Shown: in pieces, positions 55,735 through 64,000 of the stretch
Layout of the letters: every line of letters starts with the position of its first letter
How positions within the stretch are numbered: position 1 is the stretch's first letter
Assembly (NCBI RefSeq): GCF_015732285.1
Contig: NZ_WIQU01000042.1
Coordinates: 63,145-127,144 of the forward strand
From: Pectinatus frisingensis
Lineage (GTDB): Bacteria > Bacillota > Negativicutes > Selenomonadales > Selenomonadaceae
Direction of reading: 5' to 3'
DNA: 64,000 bases
Notes under the pieces: generated by a model
The model's input: only the letters and a program-made list of their open reading frames with translations
The model's database searches: none
What the model was told of the DNA's origin: nothing
Position numbers and translations under genes: made by a program

Positions 55735-57456
55735 TCAGCAAACACCGCAGCGCCGGCAATTTTCAAAACATTTCAAGGTAGGTTTTTCTTGTTTTGCCAT
55801 TTCTAATTCATGAATAAAATAGGATTTTTTTACTCCCATATCCAAAGTGTCCCATGGAAGAATTTCATCAGTGCAGCGCTGCCGATAAAGATAAAAATCT
55901 TCATCGATAAGGTGCTGTTTCATTACTTTAGGCAATAATTTCAAACTGCCGGATCTATATGTCTCAAGCAGAATTTGTGAAATGCGCCGGTCCCCACGGG
56001 CCAGAATGCCTTGCAGGCATGATTCTCTCGAAGATTCTGTCAGTACTTCAATACGTCGATCTTTTTTCAAAGTATTTTTGATATGTTTTAATATGATAGA
56101 GGTTGATTTGATATCAGCCATTGGCAGCCATTGGAAAGGAGTGAATGGCTTCGGCACAAAAGGATTTATACTCAAAGTCAATTTACCATGGGCATTGTGA
56201 TCGTCCATATAAGCTCGCAGTTTATATGCCATAGTAATTATTGCTTCTGTGTCTTCAAAGGTTTCTTCCGGCAGTCCCACCATTATATACAAACGGAAAT
56301 TTTTAATACCGGCTTTTATTCCCATATCCATTGCGCTATATAAGTGTTTATCTTCAATGCCTTTGTTGATAATGCGGCGAATCTTATCACTACCGGCTTC
56401 AGGAGCTAAAGTCAAGGTTTTTTGACCACTGGCTGCAAGAGAGTCAACTAACAGCTGCGTGACTGAATCGGCACGAAAAGAAGCTACAGACATAGGATGG
56501 TGGGTTTCATTGATAAATTGACAAATAGTATCTATTTGGGGATGATCTGAAACCGCCGCACCCATCAGGCCAATTTTTTTTTGTGACGGGACGGCTAAAA
56601 TCATTTTTTTAATAGAAGCTACGCTTCTGTTGCGAGGTTTTCTGAAACAATAACCTGCCATACAAAAGCGGCAGTGGCGGCCGCAGCCACGTGCTGTTTC
56701 GATAAGATAAAAATTGAACTCAGTGTTATTACTGCTGATTACAGTATGTGCCGGATATGCATCAATATTTTTTATCCACTGCCGCGAAACTTTGCATGGA
56801 ACATTATTTTGTGGTTCGATAGCCGATAATAAACCGGATTCACTGTAAAAGTGGTGATAAAAACATGGAACATATACGCCGGGAATATGGGCAAGTTTCA
56901 ACAAAATATCATGACGTGAAATATTTTTACTGCGGCAGTCAAGATAGGCATCAAGAAGATTATTTATTGTTTCTTCTCCCTCACCAATGATAAAGGCATC
57001 GATAAATAATGACAATGGTTCGGGATTGAAAGTGGAACAGGGACCGCCGGCAATAACCAGTGGATCATGATCTTCCCGTTCACTGGATAAAAGTGAGACT
57101 TTTCCCAACTCCAGCATAGACAAAACATTGAAATAATCAAGTTCAAATGATATGGCAAAGCCGATAATGGCAAATTCATATAAAGCAGTCTGTGATTCAA
57201 GACTTAAAAGAGGGGTATTAGTCTGATCATACTGTTTTTGCAGATGTTTATCGGGCACGAAAAAACGTTCAGCGGCAGTATCAGGGCGGGAATTGATTTG
57301 ATTGTAAATTATATGCATACCCAAATTGGACATACCAACATTGTATTGATTGGGATAACATAATGCAAAACGTGTGCGGATACCGGTGGGAAAGATGCTG
57401 TATCCGGTTTCATCATGCAATACACTTTGCAGGTAACTTTTAATTTTCCATGACAA
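55735..57456 (-). CDS. TIGR03960-type B12-binding-domain radical SAM protein
   Basis: 573 aa, TTG start with GGAGG upstream. The N-terminal region (1-240) is a B12-binding-like domain, and the radical SAM motif is C258-x3-C262-x2-C265. APEAGSDKIRRIINKG and the final Cys-rich tail (CFENCRRCGVC) are family features. In many bacteria this protein is fused to or followed by a TIGR03936 partner near rne/rng. The reaction is unknown; tRNA or cofactor modification has been proposed only by analogy. It lies 12 bp from pgeF. Confidence 0.87.
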   Translation of the reverse strand: MSWKIKSYLQSVLHDETGYSIFPTGIRTRFALCYPNQYNVGMSNLGMHIIYNQINSRPDTAAERFFVPDKHLQKQYDQTNTPLLSLESQTALYEFAIIGFAISFELDYFNVLSMLELGKVSLLSSEREDHDPLVIAGGPCSTFNPEPLSLFIDAFIIGEGEETINNLLDAYLDCRSKNISRHDILLKLAHIPGVYVPCFYHHFYSESGLLSAIEPQNNVPCKVSRQWIKNIDAYPAHTVISSNNTEFNFYLIETARGCGRHCRFCMAGYCFRKPRNRSVASIKKMILAVPSQKKIGLMGAAVSDHPQIDTICQFINETHHPMSVASFRADSVTQLLVDSLAASGQKTLTLAPEAGSDKIRRIINKGIEDKHLYSAMDMGIKAGIKNFRLYIMVGLPEETFEDTEAIITMAYKLRAYMDDHNAHGKLTLSINPFVPKPFTPFQWLPMADIKSTSIILKHIKNTLKKDRRIEVLTESSRESCLQGILARGDRRISQILLETYRSGSLKLLPKVMKQHLIDEDFYLYRQRCTDEILPWDTLDMGVKKSYFIHELEMAKQEKPTLKCFENCRRCGVC

Positions 57457-57491
57457 AATTTATGCCTCCAGCGATAAAATATATAAAAATA

Positions 57492-57575
57492 AAAAAGACC
57501 ATTGCCAGAACTTTAAGTATCAATAGCATAATATCTATTATGCCGATTAACAACAGTTTTGGCAACAGTCTTTTT
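57492..57575 (-). terminator. Terminator after nrdR
   Basis: Long imperfect hairpin (57492-57512 pairs with 57555-57575), containing an inner hairpin, with a T-run on both strands. It abuts the nrdR stop codon. Confidence 0.8.
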
Positions 57576-57576
57576 A

Positions 57577-58041
57577 TTATTTATTTCCCTTGGCAGCACG
57601 CAATTCTTTTAATTCTTGGGCAAAGTTATCAATATCAGTAAATTTGCGATAGACTGATGCAAAACGTATATATGCGACTTCATCAAAGCCTTTGAGACGC
57701 GCCATTACTAATTCACCAATTTTTTTGCTGGGAATTTCTGTTGACATCATATTGCGCAATTCTTTTTCAATATTGTCAGCAAAACGAATGATTGTTTCAG
57801 TTGGAATGTCCCTTTTATAGCAGGAACTGATAATTCCGTTGCGCAGCTTGTTGCGGTCGAATACAGCCCGGCGCCCGTCATTTTTTATTACGAACAGTGG
57901 AATGGTTTCTACTGTCTCATATGTAGTAAAACGCTTGCCGCATGCAGAACATTCTCGGCGGCGGCGTATTGATTTTCCGTCATCGACAGAGCGTGAATCA
58001 ATTACGCGGCTGTCAATAGTTCCGCAAAATGGACACTTCAT
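57577..58041 (-). CDS. nrdR: Transcriptional repressor NrdR
   Basis: 154 aa from the ATG at 58041. Zinc finger C3-x2-C6 ... C31-x2-C34 ([16 protein letters not shown]), then an ATP-cone domain ([20 protein letters not shown]). NrdR represses ribonucleotide-reductase genes when dATP is high. No nrd genes are in the window, so its targets are elsewhere. It follows rodZ by 13 bp. A longer start at 58089 has no ribosome-binding site. Confidence 0.97.
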   Translation of the reverse strand: MKCPFCGTIDSRVIDSRSVDDGKSIRRRRECSACGKRFTTYETVETIPLFVIKNDGRRAVFDRNKLRNGIISSCYKRDIPTETIIRFADNIEKELRNMMSTEIPSKKIGELVMARLKGFDEVAYIRFASVYRKFTDIDNFAQELKELRAAKGNK

Positions 58042-58054
58042 GGATACACCTGCT

Positions 58055-58846
58055 TTATTTTTTGATATCTTCCACTTTATTATCGGCAAATTTTTTAGTT
58101 ACGACAGCACCGACAGCACCAAGGTTATCAATAGATTTGCCGTTGAAGGTAACTTTTGCTGCACCGGCATTGCCTAAAGTCATAGTAATATCTTTTTGTC
58201 CGTCCCAGTTAAAGGAACTACCCTTATCGACTGTCTTGCTGAAGACAGTTTTTCCATCTATAGTCACGTCTACCCAGCATTTATCATTAAAGACGGCATT
58301 TATATGCACACCACTTGTTTTTTCAACAGGAGATGCAGTCGGTGGAGCAGCTGTGGTCTGTGAAGATGGATTGGCAGGTACCGGATTAGGTGATGTTGGC
58401 GTAGAAAATGAGGAGAAAATAAAATAAGCTGCACAGGCAATTATTATTATTATGATGATTCCGCCAAAGACGATGTTGGAAAAGTTTCTTTTTTTCCGAC
58501 GATATTTTATACGCTGATCAAGAGAGACAGCAGGTTTTTGCGGAACTGTCTCAGTGGTGATTGCCTGAGGTGTTCTATCAGGAGCAACGTTAGGTACACC
58601 AGCTGCCGGTTGTTCGGCAGGCTGCCTTTCAGCATAATACTTGTTTAACATTTCATCTTGATCAAGCCCTAAATACTTAGCATATGTTCTGATAAATCCC
58701 TTGAGGTATACTTCACCTCGAATTGTTTTGTAGTTACCCTTTTCTATGGCATCTAAATATAAAGTTCGTATATTTGTTTCACTTTCGACGTCCTTCAAAG
58801 TGAGCTGCTTTTTTTCTCGTTCTTGTCGAAAAATATCGCCAATCAT
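58055..58846 (-). CDS. rodZ: RodZ-type cytoskeletal membrane protein
   Basis: 263 aa from the ATG at 58846 (AGGGAG, 8-nt spacing). The N-terminal helix-turn-helix (about 1-75: [17 protein letters not shown]) is followed by a basic patch, one membrane segment ([18 protein letters not shown], about 137-155), a Pro/Ala linker and a C-terminal extracytoplasmic DUF4115-like beta domain. RodZ anchors MreB and helps keep rod shape. It has its own promoter and is placed before nrdR. Confidence 0.93.
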   Translation of the reverse strand: MIGDIFRQEREKKQLTLKDVESETNIRTLYLDAIEKGNYKTIRGEVYLKGFIRTYAKYLGLDQDEMLNKYYAERQPAEQPAAGVPNVAPDRTPQAITTETVPQKPAVSLDQRIKYRRKKRNFSNIVFGGIIIIIIIACAAYFIFSSFSTPTSPNPVPANPSSQTTAAPPTASPVEKTSGVHINAVFNDKCWVDVTIDGKTVFSKTVDKGSSFNWDGQKDITMTLGNAGAAKVTFNGKSIDNLGAVGAVVTKKFADNKVEDIKK

Positions 58847-58881
58847 GCCATTTTCTCCCTTCATAAAAGCACATTGTATTA

Positions 58882-58910
58882 ATTATAGCGTATATCAGAT
58901 TTTTTGACAA
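58882..58910 (-). promoter_or_regulatory. Predicted promoter of rodZ-nrdR
   Basis: Minus strand: -35 TTGTCA (58905-58910), 17-nt spacer, -10 TATAAT (58882-58887). Good match to sigma-A. Confidence 0.7.
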
Positions 58911-58925
58911 ACTATAGAATTACAA

Positions 58926-59531
58926 CTAGGTAAGGTATAAATGTTCCTTGCGAATGTATTGCTCAACAGTTTCGGGCAATATATACTTTATAGAATAGCC
59001 CTTTCGCAGACGATTGCGTATGTCGGTGGAAGATATTTCCAGTTCAGGTGTGGCGAGCTTGTGAATACGCTTTTCGCCCAATTCACCAAAATGTTTTTTT
59101 ATGGCATCAACATCAGGTATACAGCCCTGTCGCGTAGCTGCAATAAACTGGCACATATCCAGTAATTCTTCAATACGATCCCATGTGGGCAGTTCCTGGA
59201 CAGCGTCAGCACCGGTAATAAAATAAAATTCGGTGTCCTGTGGATATGTTTTGATCAATTCCCCAACAGTATCAATAGTATAGGATGGGCCCGAACGACG
59301 CATTTCAATATCAGAAACTTCGAAATAAGGATTGGAACATGTTGCAAGTAAAGTCATATTAAAACGATGAATAGCAGAAGTGATAGTAAGACCTGCCTTG
59401 TGGGGTGGATTGGCTGCCGGTATAAAAATAACCTGTTCCATTTTATATTCATCACGTACTGCCTCGGCAGTCATTAAGTGACCGTAGTGTATGGGATCAA
59501 AAGTACCGCCCATAATACCAATTTTTCTCAT
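58926..59531 (-). CDS. nadD: Nicotinate-nucleotide adenylyltransferase
   Basis: 201 aa from the ATG at 59531 (AGGAG site). The nucleotidyltransferase start is MGGTFDPIHYGHL, with the T/HxxH motif His15-x2-His18 and the C-terminal ISSTDIR (ISxTxxR). It makes deamido-NAD from NaMN. Its ATG overlaps the upstream small-protein stop by 4 nt (ATGA), so translation is coupled. The obg-proBA-nadD order is a known Firmicutes pattern; yqeK and rsfS, often next, are not here. Confidence 0.97.
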   Translation of the reverse strand: MRKIGIMGGTFDPIHYGHLMTAEAVRDEYKMEQVIFIPAANPPHKAGLTITSAIHRFNMTLLATCSNPYFEVSDIEMRRSGPSYTIDTVGELIKTYPQDTEFYFITGADAVQELPTWDRIEELLDMCQFIAATRQGCIPDVDAIKKHFGELGEKRIHKLATPELEISSTDIRNRLRKGYSIKYILPETVEQYIRKEHLYLT

Positions 59532-59689
59532 TGAAATGCTCCTGCTAAAGATTTTAGTAAAAAATATATTACCAGCATGATAATAAGCATAAATAAGATT
59601 GCCCTCAAGTAATCGAGACAATCATATTGTCCCTTTGGTGTATGAAGATATTGCTGTATAGTGTGCAGATAGCTGCATAGTTTATTCAT
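59528..59689 (-). CDS. Small single-span membrane protein between proA and nadD (53 aa)
   Basis: 53 aa, MNKLCSYLHTIQQYLHTPKG..., with one hydrophobic segment AILFMLIIMLVIYFLL (about 30-45) and a positively charged N-terminal half. The ATG shares one base with the proA stop (TGATG), and its TGA overlaps the nadD ATG by 4 nt (ATGA), leaving no spare base at either end. Such double overlap strongly suggests a translated, coupled gene. No family is recognised and the function is unknown. Confidence 0.7.
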   Translation of the reverse strand: MNKLCSYLHTIQQYLHTPKGQYDCLDYLRAILFMLIIMLVIYFLLKSLAGAFQ

Positions 59690-60942
59690 CAGCGGATCTG
59701 CCCGTTCCCATCAATCAAATATTTCATAGTAGTTAAAGCGTTGAGACCCATAGGACCTCTGGCGTGCAATTTTTGCGTGCTGATGCCTATTTCAGCGCCA
59801 AAACCAAATTCAAAGCCATCAGTAAAACGGGTGGAAGCATTTACATAAACGGCAGCGGCATCAACGGCTTTTTGGAATAAACGGGCATTATTATAATTGT
59901 TGGTGATTATGACTTCCGAGTGGCCAGTATTATATTTATTAATGTGTTCTATAGCGGCATTGACATTATCGACGACTTTTATTGATAATATCAAATCGTG
60001 ATATTCAGTGGACCAATCTTCTTGTGAGGCGGCAGTCATATCAGGATAAATAGCCTGCGTACGGGGACAACCTCTCAGTTCAACTTTATATTCGGCAAGT
60101 TTATCGGCGATAATGGGGATGAATTTGTCAGCAATATTTTTATGAACCAATAGTGTTTCTATAGTATTGCAGACAGCCGGCCGGGAAGTTTTAGCATTTA
60201 TTATGATGTTTTGAGCCATATTGAAGTCGGCATCCTCATCAACAAAAGCATGGCAGATACCGGCGCCGGTTTCAATTACCGGAACGGTACTGTTTTTAAC
60301 AACATAATTTATCAGACCGTTACCGCCACGGGGAATTATTACATCAATATGTTCGCGCAAATGAAGCATTTGGTTTACGATACTTCGGTCAGTTGAATCA
60401 ATGAACTGAATGGCACCTTCCGGAATACCGGCTTGGTAGGCAGCCAATGCTAACATAGAACTTATTATCCTATTGGAATTTATTGCTTCGGAGCCACCGC
60501 GCAATATAATGGCATTGCCGGATTTTATGCATAGTCCGATAACATCGGCAGTAACATTGGGTCTGGCTTCATAAATTACTCCGACAACTCCGAGAGGTAC
60601 ACGCACTGCTCTTATGTCCAATCCGTTAGGACGGCGCATTTCCATTATGCCGCCGCCGATAGGATCGGGCAATGCCGCTATTTGACGCAGACCATCGGCA
60701 ATTTGGTGAAGTCGTTCTTCATTGAGCATGAGACGATCAAGTAAAGCTGGACTGAGATTTTCATTACGTCCAGCTGATAAATCTAATTGATTTTCCGTTA
60801 AAATAAGTTTTTGTCGATGTTCGAGGCAATCGGCCATAGCTGACAAGGCATTATTTTTTTCCCGTGTTGACAAAGCTGCTAATTTGTGCGACGCATCATC
60901 GGCAGCTGCAGCCTGTTTGTTTAAAGCTGCCATCATTTCCAT
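59689..60942 (-). CDS. proA: Gamma-glutamyl phosphate reductase
   Basis: 417 aa, GGGGG site 8 nt before the ATG. It has the aldehyde-dehydrogenase fold with catalytic Cys in AVCNTIETLLV and the family motifs PLGVVGVIYEARPNVT and FEFGFGAEIGISTQKLHARGPMGLNALT (about 380-408). It reduces gamma-glutamyl phosphate to the semialdehyde on the way to proline. It follows proB by 31 bp. Length and motifs are normal. Its stop is reused by the small membrane-protein gene. Confidence 0.98.
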   Translation of the reverse strand: MEMMAALNKQAAAADDASHKLAALSTREKNNALSAMADCLEHRQKLILTENQLDLSAGRNENLSPALLDRLMLNEERLHQIADGLRQIAALPDPIGGGIMEMRRPNGLDIRAVRVPLGVVGVIYEARPNVTADVIGLCIKSGNAIILRGGSEAINSNRIISSMLALAAYQAGIPEGAIQFIDSTDRSIVNQMLHLREHIDVIIPRGGNGLINYVVKNSTVPVIETGAGICHAFVDEDADFNMAQNIIINAKTSRPAVCNTIETLLVHKNIADKFIPIIADKLAEYKVELRGCPRTQAIYPDMTAASQEDWSTEYHDLILSIKVVDNVNAAIEHINKYNTGHSEVIITNNYNNARLFQKAVDAAAVYVNASTRFTDGFEFGFGAEIGISTQKLHARGPMGLNALTTMKYLIDGNGQIR

Positions 60943-60973
60943 AAAGAAAACCCCCTTCTATAAAATAAATACT

Positions 60974-62101
60974 CTAAGTCATTAAAACCATATTATCACG
61001 ATGGATAATTTCATCATACATTTTTCCTGTAATCAAGGAGGAAAATTCACGCGTGTTATGGCCCTTAATTTTAGCTAATACAGCAGAATCATAATTTATT
61101 ATACCACGGGCGATTTCCCGTGAGTCCGGTGTCAATACCCGTACAGTGTTTCCTGCTGCAAACTCACCATCAAAATCTGTTATACCGGCTGCCAGAATAC
61201 TTGAACCGTTGTTGACCAGGGCAAGTTCACAACCATGATCGACAGTAATACTGCCGGCAATATTTTTACCAAATGCCAGCCAGCTTTTCCGGCGTTTTAG
61301 ATGCATTTCACGGGCTGGGAAAATCGTTCCAACATTCCTTCCGGCAATTATATCAGTTAAGATATTTTCACGACTGCCATTGGCAATGACCATAGTGACA
61401 CCGGAACTGGTAGCAATTTTTGCTGCCTGTATTTTAGTGTACATTCCGCCTGTGCCGAATTTTGTACCGGCGCCACCGGCGGCCCGTTCAATTTTCGGAG
61501 TTATATTAGTTATTTTTTCAATGAATTTGGCATCCGGATATAGCTGAGGATTCTTATCATAAAGACCATCAATATCGGTCAGCAATATTAGTGCATCAGC
61601 ATCGACTATACTGGCAACAATTGCTGATAAAGTATCATTGTCGCCAATTTTTAGCTGGTCAACAGCTACAACGTCATTTTCATTGATTATGGGGATGACC
61701 TGCATTTGCAATAAAGCTAGAAGTGCATTGCGGGAATTTATATATTGAGAATAGCGCACAGAATTTTCTTTTGTTAAAAGTACCTGAGCAACGGTTTGAC
61801 CATATTCATTGAATAATTTTTCATAAATATGCATTAAAATGCCCTGACCGATTGCAGCCAATGCCTGTTTTTCCGGGACGTTGTCAGGTTTATGTTTTTT
61901 ATTCATACGTGCCAAACCGGCACCGACGGCACCGGACGTGACCAATAGTATTTCTTTGCCTCTATTGTTCAAATCTGCCAATTGCCGTACAAGACATTCA
62001 ATGCGTTGAATATTGAGTTTGCCTGTGGGATAATTCAGGGTGCTGGTCCCAATTTTAACGATGATGCGGCCGGCATTTTTAAGCCCGATTCTATCCGTCA
62101 T
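60974..62101 (-). CDS. proB: Glutamate 5-kinase with PUA domain
   Basis: 375 aa from the ATG at 62101 (AAGG at 7-nt spacing); a start 15 nt upstream overlaps that site. The amino-acid-kinase domain (1-255) begins RIIVKIGTSTL and has the phosphate-binding VTSGAVGAGL and GTKFGTGGMYTKIQAA motifs. The C-terminal PUA domain is about 275-365. It phosphorylates glutamate, the feedback-controlled first step of proline synthesis. It sits between yhbY and proA. Confidence 0.97.
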   Translation of the reverse strand: MTDRIGLKNAGRIIVKIGTSTLNYPTGKLNIQRIECLVRQLADLNNRGKEILLVTSGAVGAGLARMNKKHKPDNVPEKQALAAIGQGILMHIYEKLFNEYGQTVAQVLLTKENSVRYSQYINSRNALLALLQMQVIPIINENDVVAVDQLKIGDNDTLSAIVASIVDADALILLTDIDGLYDKNPQLYPDAKFIEKITNITPKIERAAGGAGTKFGTGGMYTKIQAAKIATSSGVTMVIANGSRENILTDIIAGRNVGTIFPAREMHLKRRKSWLAFGKNIAGSITVDHGCELALVNNGSSILAAGITDFDGEFAAGNTVRVLTPDSREIARGIINYDSAVLAKIKGHNTREFSSLITGKMYDEIIHRDNMVLMT

Positions 62102-62201
62102 AATACTTACCTTCATTCATTAGTGACTGTCAGTCTTTTTAAACAGGCGGACAGCTTGATTCAATAAATCATTCCGTAATAATGCTGATGTAATAGTTTA
62201 T

Positions 62202-62507
62202 TTATTTAGGCAGTTCTACTTTGGGCTTTTTGAAATTCCTGCGGAATAAAAGTGCATTGCGGCCAATTATCTGCACCAGATCACAATTAGTTCGTTCAGC
62301 CAGTAGTTTTATAGAATCATCAGGTTCCTGCGGACAATTCTGCAAAACGCGTATTTTTATTATTTCACGTTTAGTTATGGCATCGTCGGTGCTTTTTACT
62401 ACTGCAGGTGTAATACCTTCTTTGCCTACTTGTACGACCGGTTCAAGTTTTGTTCCCATAGCGCGCAAAAATCTTTTTTGTTTTCCTGTTAATGTGTTGC
62501 GAATCAA
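62202..62507 (-). CDS. yhbY: YhbY-type CRM-domain RNA-binding protein
   Basis: 101 aa from the TTG at 62507 with GGAGG at 7-nt spacing. It is a single CRM domain: LTGKQKRFLRAMGTKLEPVVQVGKEG and the loop IGRNALLFRR near the end. YhbY proteins bind the 50S ribosomal subunit during assembly. It follows obg by 19 bp. Longer readings to 62555 extend into the obg end without a site. Confidence 0.95.
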   Translation of the reverse strand: MIRNTLTGKQKRFLRAMGTKLEPVVQVGKEGITPAVVKSTDDAITKREIIKIRVLQNCPQEPDDSIKLLAERTNCDLVQIIGRNALLFRRNFKKPKVELPK

Positions 62508-62526
62508 AATATATCCTCCAAATAGG

Positions 62527-63807
62527 TTATTCCTTAAATTCAAATTCCATGGCACCGATGTGGACCGTATCGCCCTCTTTTATACCTTTTTGTTTAAGTT
62601 TGTTATCAATTTGCTTCATTCTCCAGATATATTGAAAACGGCGTAGTGCCTCATCATTAGCAAAATTAGTCATAGCGACAAGCTTCTCTATTGCTTTGCC
62701 GGAAACAACAAAATCACCGGTCATATCACGGGAAATTTTTACTTCATCGGCTGTATCTTTGGTGACATCGTACAATTTGACTGAGTCTTCTGTTTCCGGT
62801 ACAGCGGTATAATTAAGCAGCATCGTATAAACATGCTTGATAAGATCAGACAAACCCTGCTTAGTAGCAGCTGAAATAGGGAACAATGCCATTTTTTCCT
62901 GTTTCGCAAGAGCTATAAGGCGCGGCAGATTTTCCTGCGCCTGAGGCAGGTCGATTTTGTTAGCTGCGATAACCTGGGGCATTTTTGTTAATTTATCAGC
63001 GTACAAGCCAAGTTCTTTATTTATTTTATGAAAATCATCCACAGGATCACGGCCTTCAATACCAGAAGCATCAATTATATGAATTAATATTTTGGTACGT
63101 TCAATATGGCGCAGAAAATCGTGCCCAAGGCCGACACCTTCGGCAGCGCCGTCAATCAGACCGGGAATGTCAGCCATAACAAAACTTTGCTCAGGACCAA
63201 CATTTACGACGCCAAGAATAGGTGATAACGTGGTAAAATGATATTCGGCAATTTCAGGGCGGGCTGCTGACACTGCAGCAATCAGACTGGATTTACCGAC
63301 GCTGGGGTAACCAATAAGTCCCACGTCTGCTAAAACCTTCAATTCTAAAAGTAAATTTTTGCTTTCGCCGGGTTCACCGAGCTCGGCAAAAGTAGGTGCA
63401 CGATTGGCACTGTTGGAAAAACGGGCATTACCGCGTCCACCACGTCCACCAGAGCAGATGAGAGCAGTTTCATTTTCAGCTGTCAGATCAGCAAGAACAA
63501 CACCAGTATCCTCATCTTTAATAATAGTTCCTGCTGGTACTTTTATCAATAAATCGGGAGCATTTTTACCAAACTGATTTTTTATATCACCATTGCCGCC
63601 ATTTTTACCGACAAACTTGCGATTATAGCGAAAATCGAGTAAAGTATTTATATTGCGGTCAACGATAAATACAATGTTGGCACCTTTACCACCGTCACCA
63701 CCGCTGGGGCCGCCTTTAGGAACAAATTTTTCGCGGCGGAAGGCAGATTTACCGTTGCCGCCGTCACCGGCTTTTACCGTGACTTTAGTTCTATCTATGA
63801 ATTTCAT
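62527..63807 (-). CDS. obg: Obg/CgtA GTPase
   Basis: 426 aa. The glycine-rich Obg fold (1-158, KAGDGGNGKSAF...KGGPSGGDGGKG in pieces), a GTPase domain (G1 GYPSVGKSS, G3 DIPGLIDGA, G4 NKID) and a C-terminal OCT domain (about 340-426) are all present. It is required for 50S ribosome assembly and stress responses. It is the first gene of the minus-strand proline/NAD block. The usual rplU-rpmA genes would lie beyond the right edge. Confidence 0.98.
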   Translation of the reverse strand: MKFIDRTKVTVKAGDGGNGKSAFRREKFVPKGGPSGGDGGKGANIVFIVDRNINTLLDFRYNRKFVGKNGGNGDIKNQFGKNAPDLLIKVPAGTIIKDEDTGVVLADLTAENETALICSGGRGGRGNARFSNSANRAPTFAELGEPGESKNLLLELKVLADVGLIGYPSVGKSSLIAAVSAARPEIAEYHFTTLSPILGVVNVGPEQSFVMADIPGLIDGAAEGVGLGHDFLRHIERTKILIHIIDASGIEGRDPVDDFHKINKELGLYADKLTKMPQVIAANKIDLPQAQENLPRLIALAKQEKMALFPISAATKQGLSDLIKHVYTMLLNYTAVPETEDSVKLYDVTKDTADEVKISRDMTGDFVVSGKAIEKLVAMTNFANDEALRRFQYIWRMKQIDNKLKQKGIKEGDTVHIGAMEFEFKE

Positions 63808-63885
63808 TTTAAATCTCCTGGTTGTAATGGTTTATAATGAGTTGACCAAATGAATAATTGTAAAAAAGGTCTATCTATCAAACAA

Positions 63886-63954
63886 TATCAGAAAATACTA
63901 TATTTGTAAAGACAGCAGAAAAAACATAGATACTTTTTGAATTATTTTCTGATA
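63886..63954. repeat. 12-bp inverted repeat upstream of obg
   Basis: TATCAGAAAATA (63886-63897) and TATTTTCTGATA (63943-63954) are perfectly inverted with a 45-nt spacer. They lie upstream of obg and are probably part of its promoter region or of the end of an upstream unit. Confidence 0.4.
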
Positions 63955-64000
63955 AATAGTTTACCATACTTTGACTAATATGATAAAATATTTTACTAGC

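Overview
The window looks like a chromosome segment from an AT-rich Negativicutes bacterium, a Firmicutes-lineage anaerobe with an outer membrane (Pectinatus, Selenomonas and Propionispira are the kind of relatives I have in mind; the genus is inferred, not proven). Reasons: Firmicutes-type genes (T-box ahead of valS, sepF, pyrR, ylmH, yhbY, rex, nrdR) sit beside envelope genes expected of a diderm (O-antigen ligase-like protein, phosphoethanolamine transferase). The methylmalonyl-CoA route to propionate and an AhbC/AhbD heme pair fit the same group. There is no prophage, complete insertion sequence, CRISPR array or rRNA operon.

Layout. 1-5.7 kb (minus): a truncated DUF362 ferredoxin-like protein, the radical SAM pair ahbD-ahbC behind a promoter whose -10 overlaps a 33-bp palindrome, tsaD, and a D-2-hydroxyacid dehydrogenase. 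5.8-14.4 kb: cstA, gpmA with an attenuator-like leader, a LarA-family protein, an Old Yellow Enzyme, a flavodoxin-fold protein divergent from an HxlR regulator, a PHP phosphatase and a Cof-type HAD phosphatase. 14.5-19.8 kb: a second-type ClpX with an atypical peptide deformylase, then a four-domain CoA-disulfide reductase/rhodanese/TusA/DsrE protein facing a Crp/Fnr regulator. 19.8-27.4 kb: phosphoethanolamine transferase, T-box-valS-folC, and an O-antigen ligase-like protein. 27.4-35.8 kb: rex, then the propionate operon: CoA-transferase, two-part methylmalonyl-CoA mutase, meaB, epimerase, and methylmalonyl-CoA decarboxylase alpha (frameshifted), epsilon-like (47 aa) and biotin carrier subunits. 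A Rex-like box lies in front of this operon.

35.9-44.9 kb is accessory: a zeta-like toxin/antitoxin pair, a phospholipase-D-fold lipoprotein, tRNA-Val(CAC), tRNA-Arg(CCU), an uncharacterised radical SAM DNA modification/repair pair (TIGR03916/TIGR03915 type), a DsrE protein, an auxin-efflux-type carrier and an orphan LevR-type sigma-54 activator. 45.1-49.6 kb (minus): a three-gene sugar cluster (GH130 phosphorylase-type enzyme, sugar-nucleotide pyrophosphorylase, two-domain glycosyltransferase) behind a promoter and leader terminator. 50-63.8 kb (minus): a dense housekeeping block, obg-yhbY-proB-proA-(53-aa membrane protein)-nadD, rodZ-nrdR, then radical SAM protein-pgeF-yggS-sepF-proC-ylmH-lspA-rluD-pyrR.

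How they work together: the central theme is fermentative redox metabolism. Rex would sense NADH and adjust the propionate branch, which recycles succinyl-CoA via a CoA-transferase and decarboxylates methylmalonyl-CoA. The least understood parts are the radical SAM DNA pair, the GH130 cluster, the gpmA leader, a short terminal-inverted-repeat element present twice, and the small membrane protein embedded by start/stop overlaps between proA and nadD.
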